Shown: positions 9,801-18,521, numbered from the stretch's first letter. The stretch: 64,000 bases of DNA from Lysobacter_K koreensis (GCF_042677045.1 NZ_JBHTIH010000002.1:930001-994000), one strand, 5' to 3'. Notes: generated by a model from the letters alone, not told the origin. Program-made: numbers and translations.

Positions 9801-11351
9801 CACGTCGTCGTACTCGAAGATGGTGGCGCCATCGAGCGGATCGATCTCGCACAGCGGCAGCCCGTCCTGGTCGAACTTGACGATCGAGACGTGGCCCAGC
9901 GAATCGGTGACCTCGGTTTCGTTGAGCAGCCGGTCGTAGCGGAAGGTGTAGTCGTACAACCCGCCGTCGCCCCAGGCGTGCACGACCTGCCAGTGGCGGT
10001 TGTAGCCGTAGTAGAACGACATGCCGACCCGGTCGGTGTGACGCAGCAGGTGGTGGTCCTGGTACTCGAAACTGCGCGGCGCACCCAGCGGGTCGAATGC
10101 CGCGAGCAGGTCGCCGTCGGCACTGTACTCGTAGGTCGCCAGCAGGTGGCTCAGGCCGGTGGCCGGATCGTGCAGGTCGATGCGATCGATGCGGCCGTGG
10201 CGCGACTGCAGTTCGATGAAGCGGCCCTGCAAGGGCTGCCCGGACTTGGCGTCGTTGATGCCGCTTTCGACGATGCGCACCAGGTGGCCGTCGCGGCGTT
10301 CGAAACGCCAGTGGTTGCCGCACAGGTCCTCGATGCGTTCGATCTGCAGGTGGCGGGTGCCGACCGTGTCGACTTGGTGGACATGTCCGCCGAACGCGTA
10401 GCGCAGTCCCGCCTTGGTCTGAACCCACAGCGCCGCTCCGTCGCGCGTCAGGCGCGCGCCATCGACCAGTTCCAGCACGGCGTGTTCACTGCCCTCGCCC
10501 GCGGGCAATCGCGGGAACCAGGCGACGCTGCCGCAGTCGACGAACATCGCGCTGCCATCGGTCTCCAGTTGCAGGCGCAGGTCGGCGGGGGTCTGCCAGC
10601 CGTGGCCGCAGGCGCCGGCGTGACCATCGTTGGAGTGGTATATCCGCGTCCAGGCCAGCGGCAGGCGCCCGGGGATGGCGAAGTCCTCGTGGGTGACCGA
10701 CACGCTGCCGTCGCGGATGTCGACAGGCTCGGCGCGCAGCACCTTGCACTTGAGGAAGCCCGACGGCAGGTTCGCGAACATCTTCCGGCGCAGCTTCTGG
10801 AACGCCGCGCCGCCCCGCCTGAAGGCCTTGCCGGCGAGCTTGAACGCCGCCTTGAACGCCATCGCCTGCAACGAGATGGTCGGCGGACCGCCAATGAAGA
10901 CGCTGGCCGGGATGGCGATGTTGATCGCCGTCGGCAGGCTCAGCGACAGCTTGGGCTTCTTCGGCTTGCGCAGCCGGAACGGCGGGATCATGCCGATGAA
11001 GTTGCAGTCGAGCACCGGCATGGCGACGCGCGAGAACGGCTCGCCGCTGTTGAGCACGGTCATCGAGCCCATGAACAGTTCGTCCTCGAACTGCGGGCCG
11101 GCCGGCATCTTGAGCGTCGGCAGCCACGCGCCCAGTGGGATATGGATGTCGAGGCCGCCGGTGCCCGCGGTCGCCGACTTGACCCCGTTGACGTGCACCT
11201 CGTTGCCGATGAACGGCAGGTAGTCGAACGGGTCGAGCACGATGCCGATGTGCGGGGTGGGCAACGGGATCGGGACGGGCAGCGGCGGCACCACCGTGAG
11301 GTGGATGTCGATGCCCAGCTGCGGGTCGAAGTGCTTGGCGGCGATGGTCAT
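6801..11351 (-). CDS. Rhs-family T6SS effector with C-terminal toxin domain
   Basis: 1516-residue polymorphic toxin. The N-terminal about 170 residues are a proline-rich PAAR-like tip domain. A DUF6531-type entry (VTHEDFAIPG, TRIYHSND) and a long array of YD repeats forming the Rhs shell follow. The core ends in the conserved LRYQGQYFDPESGLHYNRYR, then QDPLGL and WIDPLGL, the self-cleavage region. The last about 98 residues (1419-1516; bases 6801-7097) are the variable toxin, with YALV, KIGETKTP-RY and LPPGNK, resembling the URI/GIY-YIG-type nuclease toxins of Rhs proteins. Start at 11351 follows GAAGGA. A roughly 155-residue low-complexity linker (7416-7885) interrupts the core near its end. 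The gene sits behind vgrG, consistent with delivery on the VgrG spike. Confidence 0.9.
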   Translation of the reverse strand: MTIAAKHFDPQLGIDIHLTVVPPLPVPIPLPTPHIGIVLDPFDYLPFIGNEVHVNGVKSATAGTGGLDIHIPLGAWLPTLKMPAGPQFEDELFMGSMTVLNSGEPFSRVAMPVLDCNFIGMIPPFRLRKPKKPKLSLSLPTAINIAIPASVFIGGPPTISLQAMAFKAAFKLAGKAFRRGGAAFQKLRRKMFANLPSGFLKCKVLRAEPVDIRDGSVSVTHEDFAIPGRLPLAWTRIYHSNDGHAGACGHGWQTPADLRLQLETDGSAMFVDCGSVAWFPRLPAGEGSEHAVLELVDGARLTRDGAALWVQTKAGLRYAFGGHVHQVDTVGTRHLQIERIEDLCGNHWRFERRDGHLVRIVESGINDAKSGQPLQGRFIELQSRHGRIDRIDLHDPATGLSHLLATYEYSADGDLLAAFDPLGAPRSFEYQDHHLLRHTDRVGMSFYYGYNRHWQVVHAWGDGGLYDYTFRYDRLLNETEVTDSLGHVSIVKFDQDGLPLCEIDPLDGATIFEYDDVGRTTALIDPMGLRTQMAYDARGNLLKLTRPDGSTLTSQYDDNDRLVAIIDPAGATWSQHTDERGLLRRQTDPLGANSSYEYDTNGQLRSHTNARGAITGLHFDRYGQLAGIVDPLGHASRFEHDALGRLCRQTDPLGRVTRYHHDAKGRLLSIDSPGGASVACEYDAEDQLLRYQDEAGTQTRLTYVGIGQVGKRIQADGHSVEYHYDTEENLVGLTNQRGEKYLLRRDALGRIVEEIDYWGQTRHYQYDAASRLVATIDPLGQRIGFDTDKLGRIIRKTLADVDQPGQPLHETFCYDKRGQLVELRNPHRLVKRRFDVAGQLLEELQDGFRIAHRYDEVGNRIARETSAGNRLVCGFDLRDQAVSIAINDEAPITLQRDALGRTVGEQLSARVERQFAYDARNLLSAQSVLRDAAPLFETRYDYDQAGNLARRSDSQHGEDSYQYDLMGRLLQHTEPKGRIARYLHDPAGDRLHTRIQQVQMRRAVGGDSESDVLWTREGSFEGVHYVFDRAGDLVRRGGQGGADDPDALQLRWDANHRLADSRRNGQVTTYGYDPLGRRAFKRNPTHTTRFFWDGDALLGEVEQANDDPDGTAIWNGNIANLGEARKRQEQLDALHQRAREYVYYPGSFVPLALIEKCTGVAHDTDFESPNHPRQHASKATPPAHGARQRAPEDRRSNSLSSLRPLLSRDAPVIKAKRVVASAQGVGGLGGLGSPHLGPSEESADHAETPPRVIPEAGVTAATTDAATKPLGFGIALGRTPLRDTVPSPIADVTTSSGVEPEQPTPESEATGFTAIYHYHVDPNGCPTKITDPCGAVVWSASYTAWGAMRELSVERVDNPLRYQGQYFDPESGLHYNRYRYYDPLSEQFIGQDPLGLEAGENVYRFAPNTLGWIDPLGLDELYALVASRDGWYPVMQYGQRTPIGYMHLRRGELWKIGETKTPKTRYSGAWLRRNSLDYRTVFEGTTKQVNHALERMKISGYLAWKGFLPPGNKCRH

Positions 11352-11373
11352 GGCTGGTCCTTCAGCGTGTGGC

Positions 11374-11502
11374 TCATAGCGCGCGCAGTAGGGCGCGCAG
11401 CGCGGTGCGGGCTTCATCGCGGTAGTCGTCGCCCAGCCACCAGGCCAGGCCGAGCACCAGCAGCACCGCGATCGCCACGCCGATCCATTGACTAGGCTTC
11501 AT
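11374..11502 (-). CDS. 42-residue single-pass membrane peptide in the vgrG-rhs operon
   Basis: Short gene whose ATG overlaps the TGA of the upstream 544-residue protein gene (ATGA at 11499-11502) and which ends 22 bases before rhs. It encodes 42 residues: a short polar N-terminus, one clear transmembrane helix (about residues 6-24, IGVAIAVLLVLGLAWWLG), then a charged helical tail. The tight coupling on both sides argues that it is translated. No family is recognised. It could be a membrane partner in effector loading or self-protection, but that is speculation. Confidence 0.6.
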   Translation of the reverse strand: MKPSQWIGVAIAVLLVLGLAWWLGDDYRDEARTALRALLRAL

Positions 11503-13133
11503 GCGACGCCTTCGGTGACGGCTGGCATCGGCACCGGCTCGGGCGTTCCTGCCTGCGGCTGATCCAGGAACAGCGGATCGGGATCCGGCAACAGCGCGAA
11601 CTGCGGCGGCTGGCGCCATTCCGGCAATTCTTTGTCGAGCGGATGCTTCACTTCCGGCAAGCCATTCCACGCCGGGTGCAGGAAATCGCGACCCACCGCG
11701 ACCACCTTGCGGAAGAACTCGTCGCCGCCGGCGACCAGTCGCTCGCGCTCGTGGCCGAAGCGGGCGAAACAGCGTTCCAATGCCTCGAGCAGGTCCGCCT
11801 CGATCCGCTCCAGCGCCGCCGGCGCAGGTCGGTCGCCGAGCTTCCCGGCCTGCTGCTCCGCGTGTCCGTGGGCCTGCGCGGTCGCTGCCTGGTAGTCGCT
11901 GGCGCAGCGTTCCAGCCTCTCGGTGCGCGGCGCGTCCTGCAGCCGCAGCAGGTCCTGCAGTACCAGCGGCAGGGTCGTCATCGCCCTTTCGGCGGGCGCC
12001 ACCGCCTTGGCTTCCTGCAGCGCGCGCAGCAGGTGCTCGCGCGCGCCCTCGACGTGGCGGTCCTGGGCGAGGCAGAAGCCCGCCATCCGGTAACCCTCGA
12101 TCACGAACATCGCGTTGGGCACCCGCCGCGCCGCTTCGGCGCCGTGCACGTAGGCCTGCGCGGCGCGGCTGGGCTGGCGTGCGACCAGCCACGCGCCTGC
12201 CTCGCCGAACCAGCTCTGCATCACCAGGCTGCCGGCCGCCGGGTGCCGGGCAAGCTCGGCCTGCAGCGCGCAGTCGCGGGCGCGGCGGTAGCGCCCGATT
12301 GCCTCGGCATGCTGCTGCTCCTTCAGGTGCGCGCCGGCGACGGCCATGTGCAGCACCACCTGCTGGTCCGGCCACTGTTCGCGCTGTGCCAGCACCAACG
12401 CCTTTTCGGCGCGGGCGGCGGTCTGCGCCGCGCTGCCGCGCTCGAGCAGGGTCATCACGTCCGTCAGCATCTGCCGGTAGGCCGTCGTTGGGCCTGCGCC
12501 GCCGGCTTGCGCCGCGGTTTCGCGGGCTATGTCGAACAGGTCGATCGGCGCCTCGATCACGCGGGCCAGGGCGCCATGGCGCTCGACCAGGGCCTGCCAC
12601 CGGCACGCCTGTGCGTCGTCGACCAGCACCAGTCGCAACGAGGGTGGCACCGGCGCGCGCAGCGCGGCATCGAGCCACGCTTCCAAAGCCGCATCGGACA
12701 CCACGCTGGCCGGCATCAGCACCGCGGCGACGTGCCGCAGGTGCTTGCCGTGGTGCTGCGCGAAGGACGCTAGCTGAGCCACGAACCCAGCCGCGCTATC
12801 GGGCTGCGTGTCGTGCACCCCGATCCAGTCGGCGGCGATGCCCTGCTCCTTGAACGCGTCGATGCTGTCGAAATACCCGCGCTCCAGCTCCTGCTTGAGG
12901 GCACGGCTGTAACCAAAGCCGGTCTCGAACGGGGCGTCCAGGCGCAGGAAGAAGTCCGGCGTGTTCCAGTCGCCGGGATGCTGCTGCGCCTCGACGAAGG
13001 CCGCGAACATTCGGTCTGCGTTGGCGGGAATCCGCCACACCAGCAGCCGAACGTCCGGCGATTCGGTCGCCTGCATCCACGCTTCGCGCATTGCCTCGAC
13101 GCGCTTCATAACCGGGTTGTTCGACGCACTCAT
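11499..13133 (-). CDS. VgrG-associated protein of unknown function with TPR-like helices
   Basis: 544-residue soluble protein encoded 20 bases after vgrG and translationally coupled to the membrane peptide before rhs. The start at 13133 has GGAG nine bases upstream. The N-terminal half (about 1-200) is a mixed alpha/beta region beginning LLVWRIPANADRMF that I cannot assign. The middle (about 225-400) has repeated A-rich helices of TPR type (EKALVLAQREQW, AIGRYRRARDCAL). The tail is proline-rich. It does not show the signatures I know for Eag (DUF1795), DUF4123 or DUF2169 adaptors. From position it is a candidate effector adaptor or chaperone for loading Rhs onto VgrG. Confidence 0.7.
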   Translation of the reverse strand: MSASNNPVMKRVEAMREAWMQATESPDVRLLVWRIPANADRMFAAFVEAQQHPGDWNTPDFFLRLDAPFETGFGYSRALKQELERGYFDSIDAFKEQGIAADWIGVHDTQPDSAAGFVAQLASFAQHHGKHLRHVAAVLMPASVVSDAALEAWLDAALRAPVPPSLRLVLVDDAQACRWQALVERHGALARVIEAPIDLFDIARETAAQAGGAGPTTAYRQMLTDVMTLLERGSAAQTAARAEKALVLAQREQWPDQQVVLHMAVAGAHLKEQQHAEAIGRYRRARDCALQAELARHPAAGSLVMQSWFGEAGAWLVARQPSRAAQAYVHGAEAARRVPNAMFVIEGYRMAGFCLAQDRHVEGAREHLLRALQEAKAVAPAERAMTTLPLVLQDLLRLQDAPRTERLERCASDYQAATAQAHGHAEQQAGKLGDRPAPAALERIEADLLEALERCFARFGHERERLVAGGDEFFRKVVAVGRDFLHPAWNGLPEVKHPLDKELPEWRQPPQFALLPDPDPLFLDQPQAGTPEPVPMPAVTEGVA

Positions 13134-13153
13134 CCGAGGTGACTCCGCGCCGA

Positions 13154-15433
13154 TCAATTGAGGTTGATCTTGGCGCCGTTGACGGTCACGCCCGCGGCGT
13201 TGATCACGATCGTCGAGCCACCGCTGGCGATGGTGATTTCGCCGCCGGCGATCGAGATGCCGCTTTGCCCCACGCCCAGCTCGAGCAGGCTGCCCGATCC
13301 CAGCGTCATGTCGCCGCCGGAGGAAATCGCCAGCGTGCTGGCCACGCCGTGCTCCATCTTGCCGCCGACCGACAACGTGCGGTCGCCGCCGTTGAGGTCT
13401 TCCACCACCGCGCTGACCTCGCGCCTGTCGTTGCCGGTGATGACGACCGTGCGGCCCGCGCCGAGGGTCTCGGTGACCGCGCCGGTGACGCTGCGCTCGG
13501 AAGTGCTGCTTACCGACTCCTTCCACGCGCCGATGCGCTGGCTGGTGTAGTCGCCGGTCAGGGTGGTGGTGAACGGGCCGGTGATGGTCTCGGTGTAGCC
13601 CGCCGCCGGGATCGTCAGGGTCTGGCCGTTTTTGAACGTTTCGGTGACCGCGCCGGTGACCGTGCTGGTCTCGGCGCCGTCGACGGTCTTGGTGCGGGTG
13701 CCGGTGGTGGCGTGGGTCTCGTTGCCCTTGACCGTCAGGCTGCGGTCGGCGCCGACGGTGACGCTCTGGTTGATGCCCACGGTCGTCGTCTGGTTGCTGG
13801 TGACGTCGGTGGACTGGTTGTTCTTGATCGCGTTGGTCTGGTCGTTGAGCACCGTGGTGCTCATGTCCTTCTGGGCGTGGAGGTCCATCGCCTCGTTGCC
13901 GGCGACGTCGCCCATGGTCAGGGCGTTGTAACCCTCGCCCTTGACCGTCTTGGACTTGATGCCGCTGACCTCGCCGCCGTGCGGGCGCGGGTTGTCCTCG
14001 TTGTAGACGCGGCCGACGATGATCGGCCGGTCCGGGTCGCCGTCGAGGAAATCGACCACGACCTCGTTGCCGATGCGCGGCGCGGACACGCCGCCCAGCC
14101 CGGCACCGGCCCAGGGGCTGGCCACGCGCACCCAGCACGAACTGCTGCCGTCGAACTGGCCGACGCGGTCCCAGTGGAACTGCACCTTGACCCGGCCGTA
14201 CCTGTCCTCGTGGATCTCCTCGCCCGGCGGGCCGACCACGGTGGCGGTCTGCGGGCCGGGCATGCGCGGCTGCGGCGTCGCGTGCAGGGGGCGAAACGGG
14301 ATCTTCTGGCGCACGCAGGTGATGCGGCTGCGGTAGACGGTGCCGTCGACTTCGCTGAGGTCGTCCTTGAAATTGTTGCGCGCCTCGTGGACCACGTCGA
14401 TGACGAAGAACCTGCGATCGTCCTCGTCGGACTCAGCGTGGTCGTAGTGGTTCTCAAGGACGAAGTACGCGCCGGGCATAAGTGCCCGGCTGCTGCCCGC
14501 GCCTTCGAACACCTTGGTCTGCCACGCCTGCTCCTGTGCCCGCAGCGTGGCCAGCGCCTCACCCGCGCCGGCGTCCAGGTAGCGTGCGGCGCCTTCGTAG
14601 GAATAGCGCTCCAGCCGCGGCAACAGCCCCAGCGGAACCTCCAGCGGGCGGTTGCCGGCCAGCGCCTCGCTGCCGCGCGACGGGCTGCTCTTGAAGTCGA
14701 AGCTCTTGACGCTGTGCAGGTTGGCCGATACGCGCCGGCGCGAGGACCAGGTATCCAGACCGTGGAAGTTCTGCACGCCCTGATCGGACTGGAACTGCAC
14801 GCCCGGCGAACGCCCGGCGATCGGCTCGCTGCGGGTGGAATCGTCGCGCAGGCACATCACGTGCCCATCTTCGGCGTGGCTGAAGTGGTAGTGGATGCCG
14901 GCTTCTTCGAGCAGGCGCGAGACGAAGGCGAAATCCGACTCGTTGTATTGCACGCAGTACGGCATCCGGGCGTAGCGGGCGAGGTCGAGTGCGTAGTCCG
15001 CCTGCGCCAGTTGCTCGTACTGGCCGAAGACCTCCTCGACGATCTCCACCACCGTGCGGTCCTGGAAGATCCGGCAGTTGCTGGTGTGCTCCAGGAACGC
15101 GAACCACGGCGCGATCTGCGCCCGGTAGGTCGCCATGCCGCCGTCGGCGCCGATCTTGGCGAATTCCTTCACGTAGCCGTGGAAGTGGCGGTCGCTGCCG
15201 TCGGGCAACTGCAGGCTCAGCCGCAGCGGCTGGCCGATGGTCTGCTTGAGCTCGAGCAGGGCGTCGGTCGAGATCAGCTCGACCGAGAATTCGAAGGGGC
15301 GCGAGACCGGTTCGGCGCCGCTGAACGCGCGGACCGCGAACGGCTCGGGCTCGATGGTCGACCGGACCCGGACCAGCCGCTGGTCCTGGTTGAGCTTGGC
15401 AAGATTGGCAAACGTCTCGCTGTATCCGTACAC
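13154..15433 (-). CDS. vgrG: Type VI secretion spike protein VgrG
   Basis: 759-residue spike protein of the T6SS needle. GTG start at 15433 with AAGGAG eight bases upstream. Residues 1-430 are the gp27-like hub (EPFAVRAFSG, FVSRLLEEAGIHYHF). A gp5 OB-fold follows near 440-530 (EDRYGRVKVQFHWDR, SCWVRVASPWAGAG, NEVVVDFLDGDPDRP). The C-terminal 200 residues are a Thr/Gly-rich beta-helix of short repeats (TSNQTTTVGINQSVTVG). No extra effector domain is attached. First gene of the vgrG-unknown-membrane peptide-rhs-immunity operon. No other T6SS structural genes are in the window, so this is an orphan vgrG locus. Confidence 0.96.
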   Translation of the reverse strand: MYGYSETFANLAKLNQDQRLVRVRSTIEPEPFAVRAFSGAEPVSRPFEFSVELISTDALLELKQTIGQPLRLSLQLPDGSDRHFHGYVKEFAKIGADGGMATYRAQIAPWFAFLEHTSNCRIFQDRTVVEIVEEVFGQYEQLAQADYALDLARYARMPYCVQYNESDFAFVSRLLEEAGIHYHFSHAEDGHVMCLRDDSTRSEPIAGRSPGVQFQSDQGVQNFHGLDTWSSRRRVSANLHSVKSFDFKSSPSRGSEALAGNRPLEVPLGLLPRLERYSYEGAARYLDAGAGEALATLRAQEQAWQTKVFEGAGSSRALMPGAYFVLENHYDHAESDEDDRRFFVIDVVHEARNNFKDDLSEVDGTVYRSRITCVRQKIPFRPLHATPQPRMPGPQTATVVGPPGEEIHEDRYGRVKVQFHWDRVGQFDGSSSCWVRVASPWAGAGLGGVSAPRIGNEVVVDFLDGDPDRPIIVGRVYNEDNPRPHGGEVSGIKSKTVKGEGYNALTMGDVAGNEAMDLHAQKDMSTTVLNDQTNAIKNNQSTDVTSNQTTTVGINQSVTVGADRSLTVKGNETHATTGTRTKTVDGAETSTVTGAVTETFKNGQTLTIPAAGYTETITGPFTTTLTGDYTSQRIGAWKESVSSTSERSVTGAVTETLGAGRTVVITGNDRREVSAVVEDLNGGDRTLSVGGKMEHGVASTLAISSGGDMTLGSGSLLELGVGQSGISIAGGEITIASGGSTIVINAAGVTVNGAKINLN

Positions 15434-15727
15434 GGTGTGACTCCTTGTCTGGCCGGCAGCGCCCTCCCCCAAGGGCCACCGGCTACGTTGCTGGGTGGAT
15501 CCCGAAGCACCGGCATCCACACCGGCTGCGCTTCGGACGGGGGCAAATGTACCCCACATCATTGGCAGGTTGATTAACGACTACCGGGCAGTTCGATGAC
15601 AGTCACGGATTGACGTGACGGGCACCGCCGCCTCGCCATGGGCGCGCCGGGGTGATTGGCCGGGGGAGGTCGGCGGACCACGAAGGTAGGCCTGGGCAGG
15701 CGTTCCCTGCGATAATTCCCCCGTTTA

Positions 15728-15804
15728 GGCCCCGTAGCTCAGCTGGATAGAGCGGTCCCCTCCTAAGGGACAGGTCGTGCGTTCGAATCGCGCCGGGGTC
15801 ACCA
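15728..15804 (+). tRNA. tRNA-Arg (anticodon CCT)
   Basis: 77 bases with encoded CCA. Acceptor GGCCCCG pairs with CGGGGTC (one G-U pair). The anticodon stem GTCCC/GGGAC holds loop CTCCTAA, giving anticodon CCT for AGG codons. The T arm holds GTTCGAATC. It borders the vgrG-rhs island on its upstream side. The 294 bases between vgrG and this tRNA hold no gene that I can see and presumably contain the vgrG promoter. Confidence 0.97.
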
Positions 15805-15919
15805 GTTGTCAGTACCCGTCGCGCTTCCATGCGCAAGAACCCGCACATCCATGTGCGGACTTCCCAATTCTTGTCGCTTCGCCGCGGTTTTCGCGGTTGC
15901 CCCATTCCAGGAGTTTGCA

Positions 15920-17452
15920 ATGACCCATTCCGTACTCACCGCGCTCGGCCTCGACCAGACCGAATCGGGCACCTACCTCGGCAGCGGGCAGTGGTCCAAG
16001 ACCAGTGATGCCGGCGTGCTGGAGTCGATCAACCCGAGCAACGGCGAGTTGCTGGCGCGGGTGCAGGCCTCGTCGCAGGCCGACTACGACACCATCGTCG
16101 AACGCGCGGAAGCCGCCTTCAAGGTCTGGCGCACCACCCCGGCGCCGCGCCGCGGCGAGGCGATCCGCCTGTGCGCCGACGCGCTGCGCACCCACAAGGA
16201 CGCGTTGGGTTCGCTGGTCGCGCTGGAGATGGGCAAGTCCAAGCCCGAGGGCGACGGCGAAGTGCAGGAGATGATCGACATCGGCGAGTTCGCCGTCGGC
16301 CTGTCGCGCCAGCTGTACGGCCTGACCATGCACTCCGAGCGTCCGGGCCACCGCATGTACGAGCAGTGGCACCCGCTCGGCCTGGTCGGCGTGATCTCCG
16401 CGTTCAACTTCCCGGTCGCGGTGTGGGCCTGGAACAGCTTCATCGCCGCGATCTGCGGTGACATCACGATCTGGAAGCCGTCGCCGAAGACCCCGCTGTC
16501 GGCGGTCGCGTCGATGAAGATCTGCAACGAGGCGCTCAAGGCCGGCGGCTTCCCGGACATCTTCTTCCTGTTCAACGACGCCGGCACCGAGCTTGCCTCG
16601 AGCTTCGTCGACGACAAGCGCATCCACCTGATCAGCTTCACCGGTTCGACCAAGGTCGGGCGCATGGTCGGCGAGCGCGTCGCGCGCCGCATGGGCCGCT
16701 CGCTGCTGGAACTGGGCGGCAACAACGCGATCATCGTCGACGACAGCGCCGACCTGAAGCTGGCGATCCCGGCGATCGTGTTTGGCGCCGTCGGCACCGC
16801 CGGCCAGCGCTGCACCACCACCCGCCGCCTGTTCGTGCACGAGAAGATCCATGACGAGGTGCTGGCCAAGCTGGTCGCCGCCTACAAGCAGGTCGAGAAG
16901 AAGATCGGCGACCCCACCGACCCGGCCAACCTGATGGGCCCGCTCAACAGCCGCGACGCGGTGCAGGGTTACCTGGACGCGGTCGAGCAGGCCAAGGCCA
17001 GCGGCGGCACGGTCGAAACCGGCGGCGCGGCGATCGAAGGCAAGGGCAACTTCGTGCTGCCAACGATCGTCACCGGCCTGAGCAACGACGCCGAAGTCGT
17101 GCAGACCGAGACCTTCGCGCCGATCCTGTACGTGATGAAGGTCGCCTCGCTCGACCAGGCCATCGCGCTGCAGAACGCGGTGCCGCAGGGCCTGTCGTCG
17201 TCGATCTTCACCGCCAACCTCAAGGCCGCCGAGGCGTTCCTGTCGGCCGCGGGTTCGGATTGCGGCATCGCCAACGTCAACATCGGCACCAGTGGCGCCG
17301 AGATCGGCGGCGCGTTCGGTGGCGAGAAGGAGACCGGCGGCGGCCGCGAGTCGGGGTCGGACGCCTGGCGCGCCTACATGCGCCGCCAGACCAACACGAT
17401 CAACTACTCCGACTCCATGCCGCTCGCGCAGGGCATCAAGTTCGACCTCTAA
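15920..17452 (+). CDS. amaB: ALDH7 aldehyde dehydrogenase (aminoadipate-semialdehyde/piperideine-6-carboxylate type)
   Basis: 510-residue NAD-dependent aldehyde dehydrogenase of the antiquitin (ALDH7) family, which oxidises alpha-aminoadipic semialdehyde in lysine catabolism. Seen: ISAFNFPVAVWAWN, the catalytic-Glu segment LELGGNNA, the catalytic Cys in GTAGQRCTTTRRL, and ALDH7-type endings (ESGSDAWRAYMRR, INYS). The ATG at 15920 follows AGGAG. It is not linked to other lysine-degradation genes here, so the exact substrate is inferred from family resemblance. pyrD starts ten bases downstream. Confidence 0.85.
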   Translation: MTHSVLTALGLDQTESGTYLGSGQWSKTSDAGVLESINPSNGELLARVQASSQADYDTIVERAEAAFKVWRTTPAPRRGEAIRLCADALRTHKDALGSLVALEMGKSKPEGDGEVQEMIDIGEFAVGLSRQLYGLTMHSERPGHRMYEQWHPLGLVGVISAFNFPVAVWAWNSFIAAICGDITIWKPSPKTPLSAVASMKICNEALKAGGFPDIFFLFNDAGTELASSFVDDKRIHLISFTGSTKVGRMVGERVARRMGRSLLELGGNNAIIVDDSADLKLAIPAIVFGAVGTAGQRCTTTRRLFVHEKIHDEVLAKLVAAYKQVEKKIGDPTDPANLMGPLNSRDAVQGYLDAVEQAKASGGTVETGGAAIEGKGNFVLPTIVTGLSNDAEVVQTETFAPILYVMKVASLDQAIALQNAVPQGLSSSIFTANLKAAEAFLSAAGSDCGIANVNIGTSGAEIGGAFGGEKETGGGRESGSDAWRAYMRRQTNTINYSDSMPLAQGIKFDL

Positions 17453-17462
17453 GCAGGACTCG

Positions 17463-18521
17463 ATGTACAAACTCGCGCGCCCGTTCCTGTTCCACCTCGA
17501 TGCCGAGCGCGCCCACGCGCTCGGCCTGCAGGCGCTCGAGGTCGCGTACCGCAGCGGGCTCAACCCGTTGCTGACGCGGGCCGCGCCGGCCCTGCCGACG
17601 CGCGCGTTCGGGCTGGATTTCCCGAACCCGGTCGGCTTGGCCGCGGGCCTGGACAAGAACGGCGCGCATATCGACGCGTTGCTGGCGCTCGGCTTCGGCT
17701 TCGTCGAAGTCGGCACCGTCACCCCGAAGCCGCAGGCGGGCAACCCGAAGCCGCGCATGTTCCGGCTGCCGGAACACCAGGCGGTGATCAACCGCCTGGG
17801 CTTCAACAACGACGGCGTCGATGCGCTGGTGCGCAACGTCGGCCGCGCGCGCCGCCGGCACGGCCTGCTCGGCATCAACATCGGCAAGAACAAGGACACG
17901 CCGAACGAGTCGGCCGAGAGCGACTACCTGCATTGCCTCGAACGCGTGTACCCGCTGGCCGACTACATCACCGTCAACATCTCCTCGCCCAATACCGCCG
18001 GCCTGCGCGAGCTGCAGGAAGAGCAGTCGCTGCGGCGCCTGGTCGGCGCCCTGCGCGAGGCACAGGAAGCGCTGGGCGCGAAGCACGGCAAGCGCGTGCC
18101 GATGCTGGTGAAGATCGCGCCGGACCTGTCCGATCCGGACATCGAGGCGGCCGCCCGGGTGCTGACCGACCTGCAGGTGGACGGGGTGATCGCCACCAAT
18201 ACGACCATCGCCCGCCACGCCGTCCAGGGCGCTCCGCATGCCAAGGAGGAAGGCGGCCTGTCGGGGAAACCGCTGATGGGCCAGTCGACGCTGGTGCTGC
18301 GGATGATGCGCACGCGCATGCCCGAATCGATTCCGCTGGTCGGGGTCGGCGGCATCCTCTCCGGTGCCGACGCGGTGACCAAGATGGCCGCCGGCGCGAG
18401 CCTCGTGCAGTGCTACTCCGGCCTGGTCTATCGCGGGCCCGAGCTGGTGCACGAGTGCGTCGAGGCTATCCGCCGGCGCAAGGAAGCCCCCAGCCGCGGC
18501 AACGTGCCGCCGTCGGTTTGA
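17463..18521 (+). CDS. pyrD: Dihydroorotate dehydrogenase (quinone), class 2
   Basis: 352-residue membrane-associated flavoprotein of pyrimidine synthesis; it passes electrons from dihydroorotate to quinone. The class 2 N-terminal membrane helix region (MYKLARPFLFHLDAERAH) is present. Conserved FMN/substrate segments include FPNPVGLAAGLDKNG, RLGFNNDG, the catalytic-Ser loop NISSPNT, VKIAPDL, and the C-terminal GVGGILSGADA. Starts ten bases after the ALDH7 gene and is followed by murB after 41 bases, all co-directional. Confidence 0.96.
   Translation: MYKLARPFLFHLDAERAHALGLQALEVAYRSGLNPLLTRAAPALPTRAFGLDFPNPVGLAAGLDKNGAHIDALLALGFGFVEVGTVTPKPQAGNPKPRMFRLPEHQAVINRLGFNNDGVDALVRNVGRARRRHGLLGINIGKNKDTPNESAESDYLHCLERVYPLADYITVNISSPNTAGLRELQEEQSLRRLVGALREAQEALGAKHGKRVPMLVKIAPDLSDPDIEAAARVLTDLQVDGVIATNTTIARHAVQGAPHAKEEGGLSGKPLMGQSTLVLRMMRTRMPESIPLVGVGGILSGADAVTKMAAGASLVQCYSGLVYRGPELVHECVEAIRRRKEAPSRGNVPPSV

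Noticed and set aside
9369..11495. 700-codon open frame opposite the Rhs gene
   Set aside because: The composition is that of a reversed YD-repeat gene (Val/Ala/Gln-rich, no domain). It is an antisense shadow.
13139..15577. 812-codon open frame opposite vgrG
   Set aside because: The minus-strand frame encodes an unmistakable VgrG; the plus-strand frame has no recognisable features.
5724..15804. Search for direct repeats of tRNA 3' ends as att sites of an integrated island
   Set aside because: No copy of either tRNA 3' end is seen at the opposite border, and there is no integrase in the interval.
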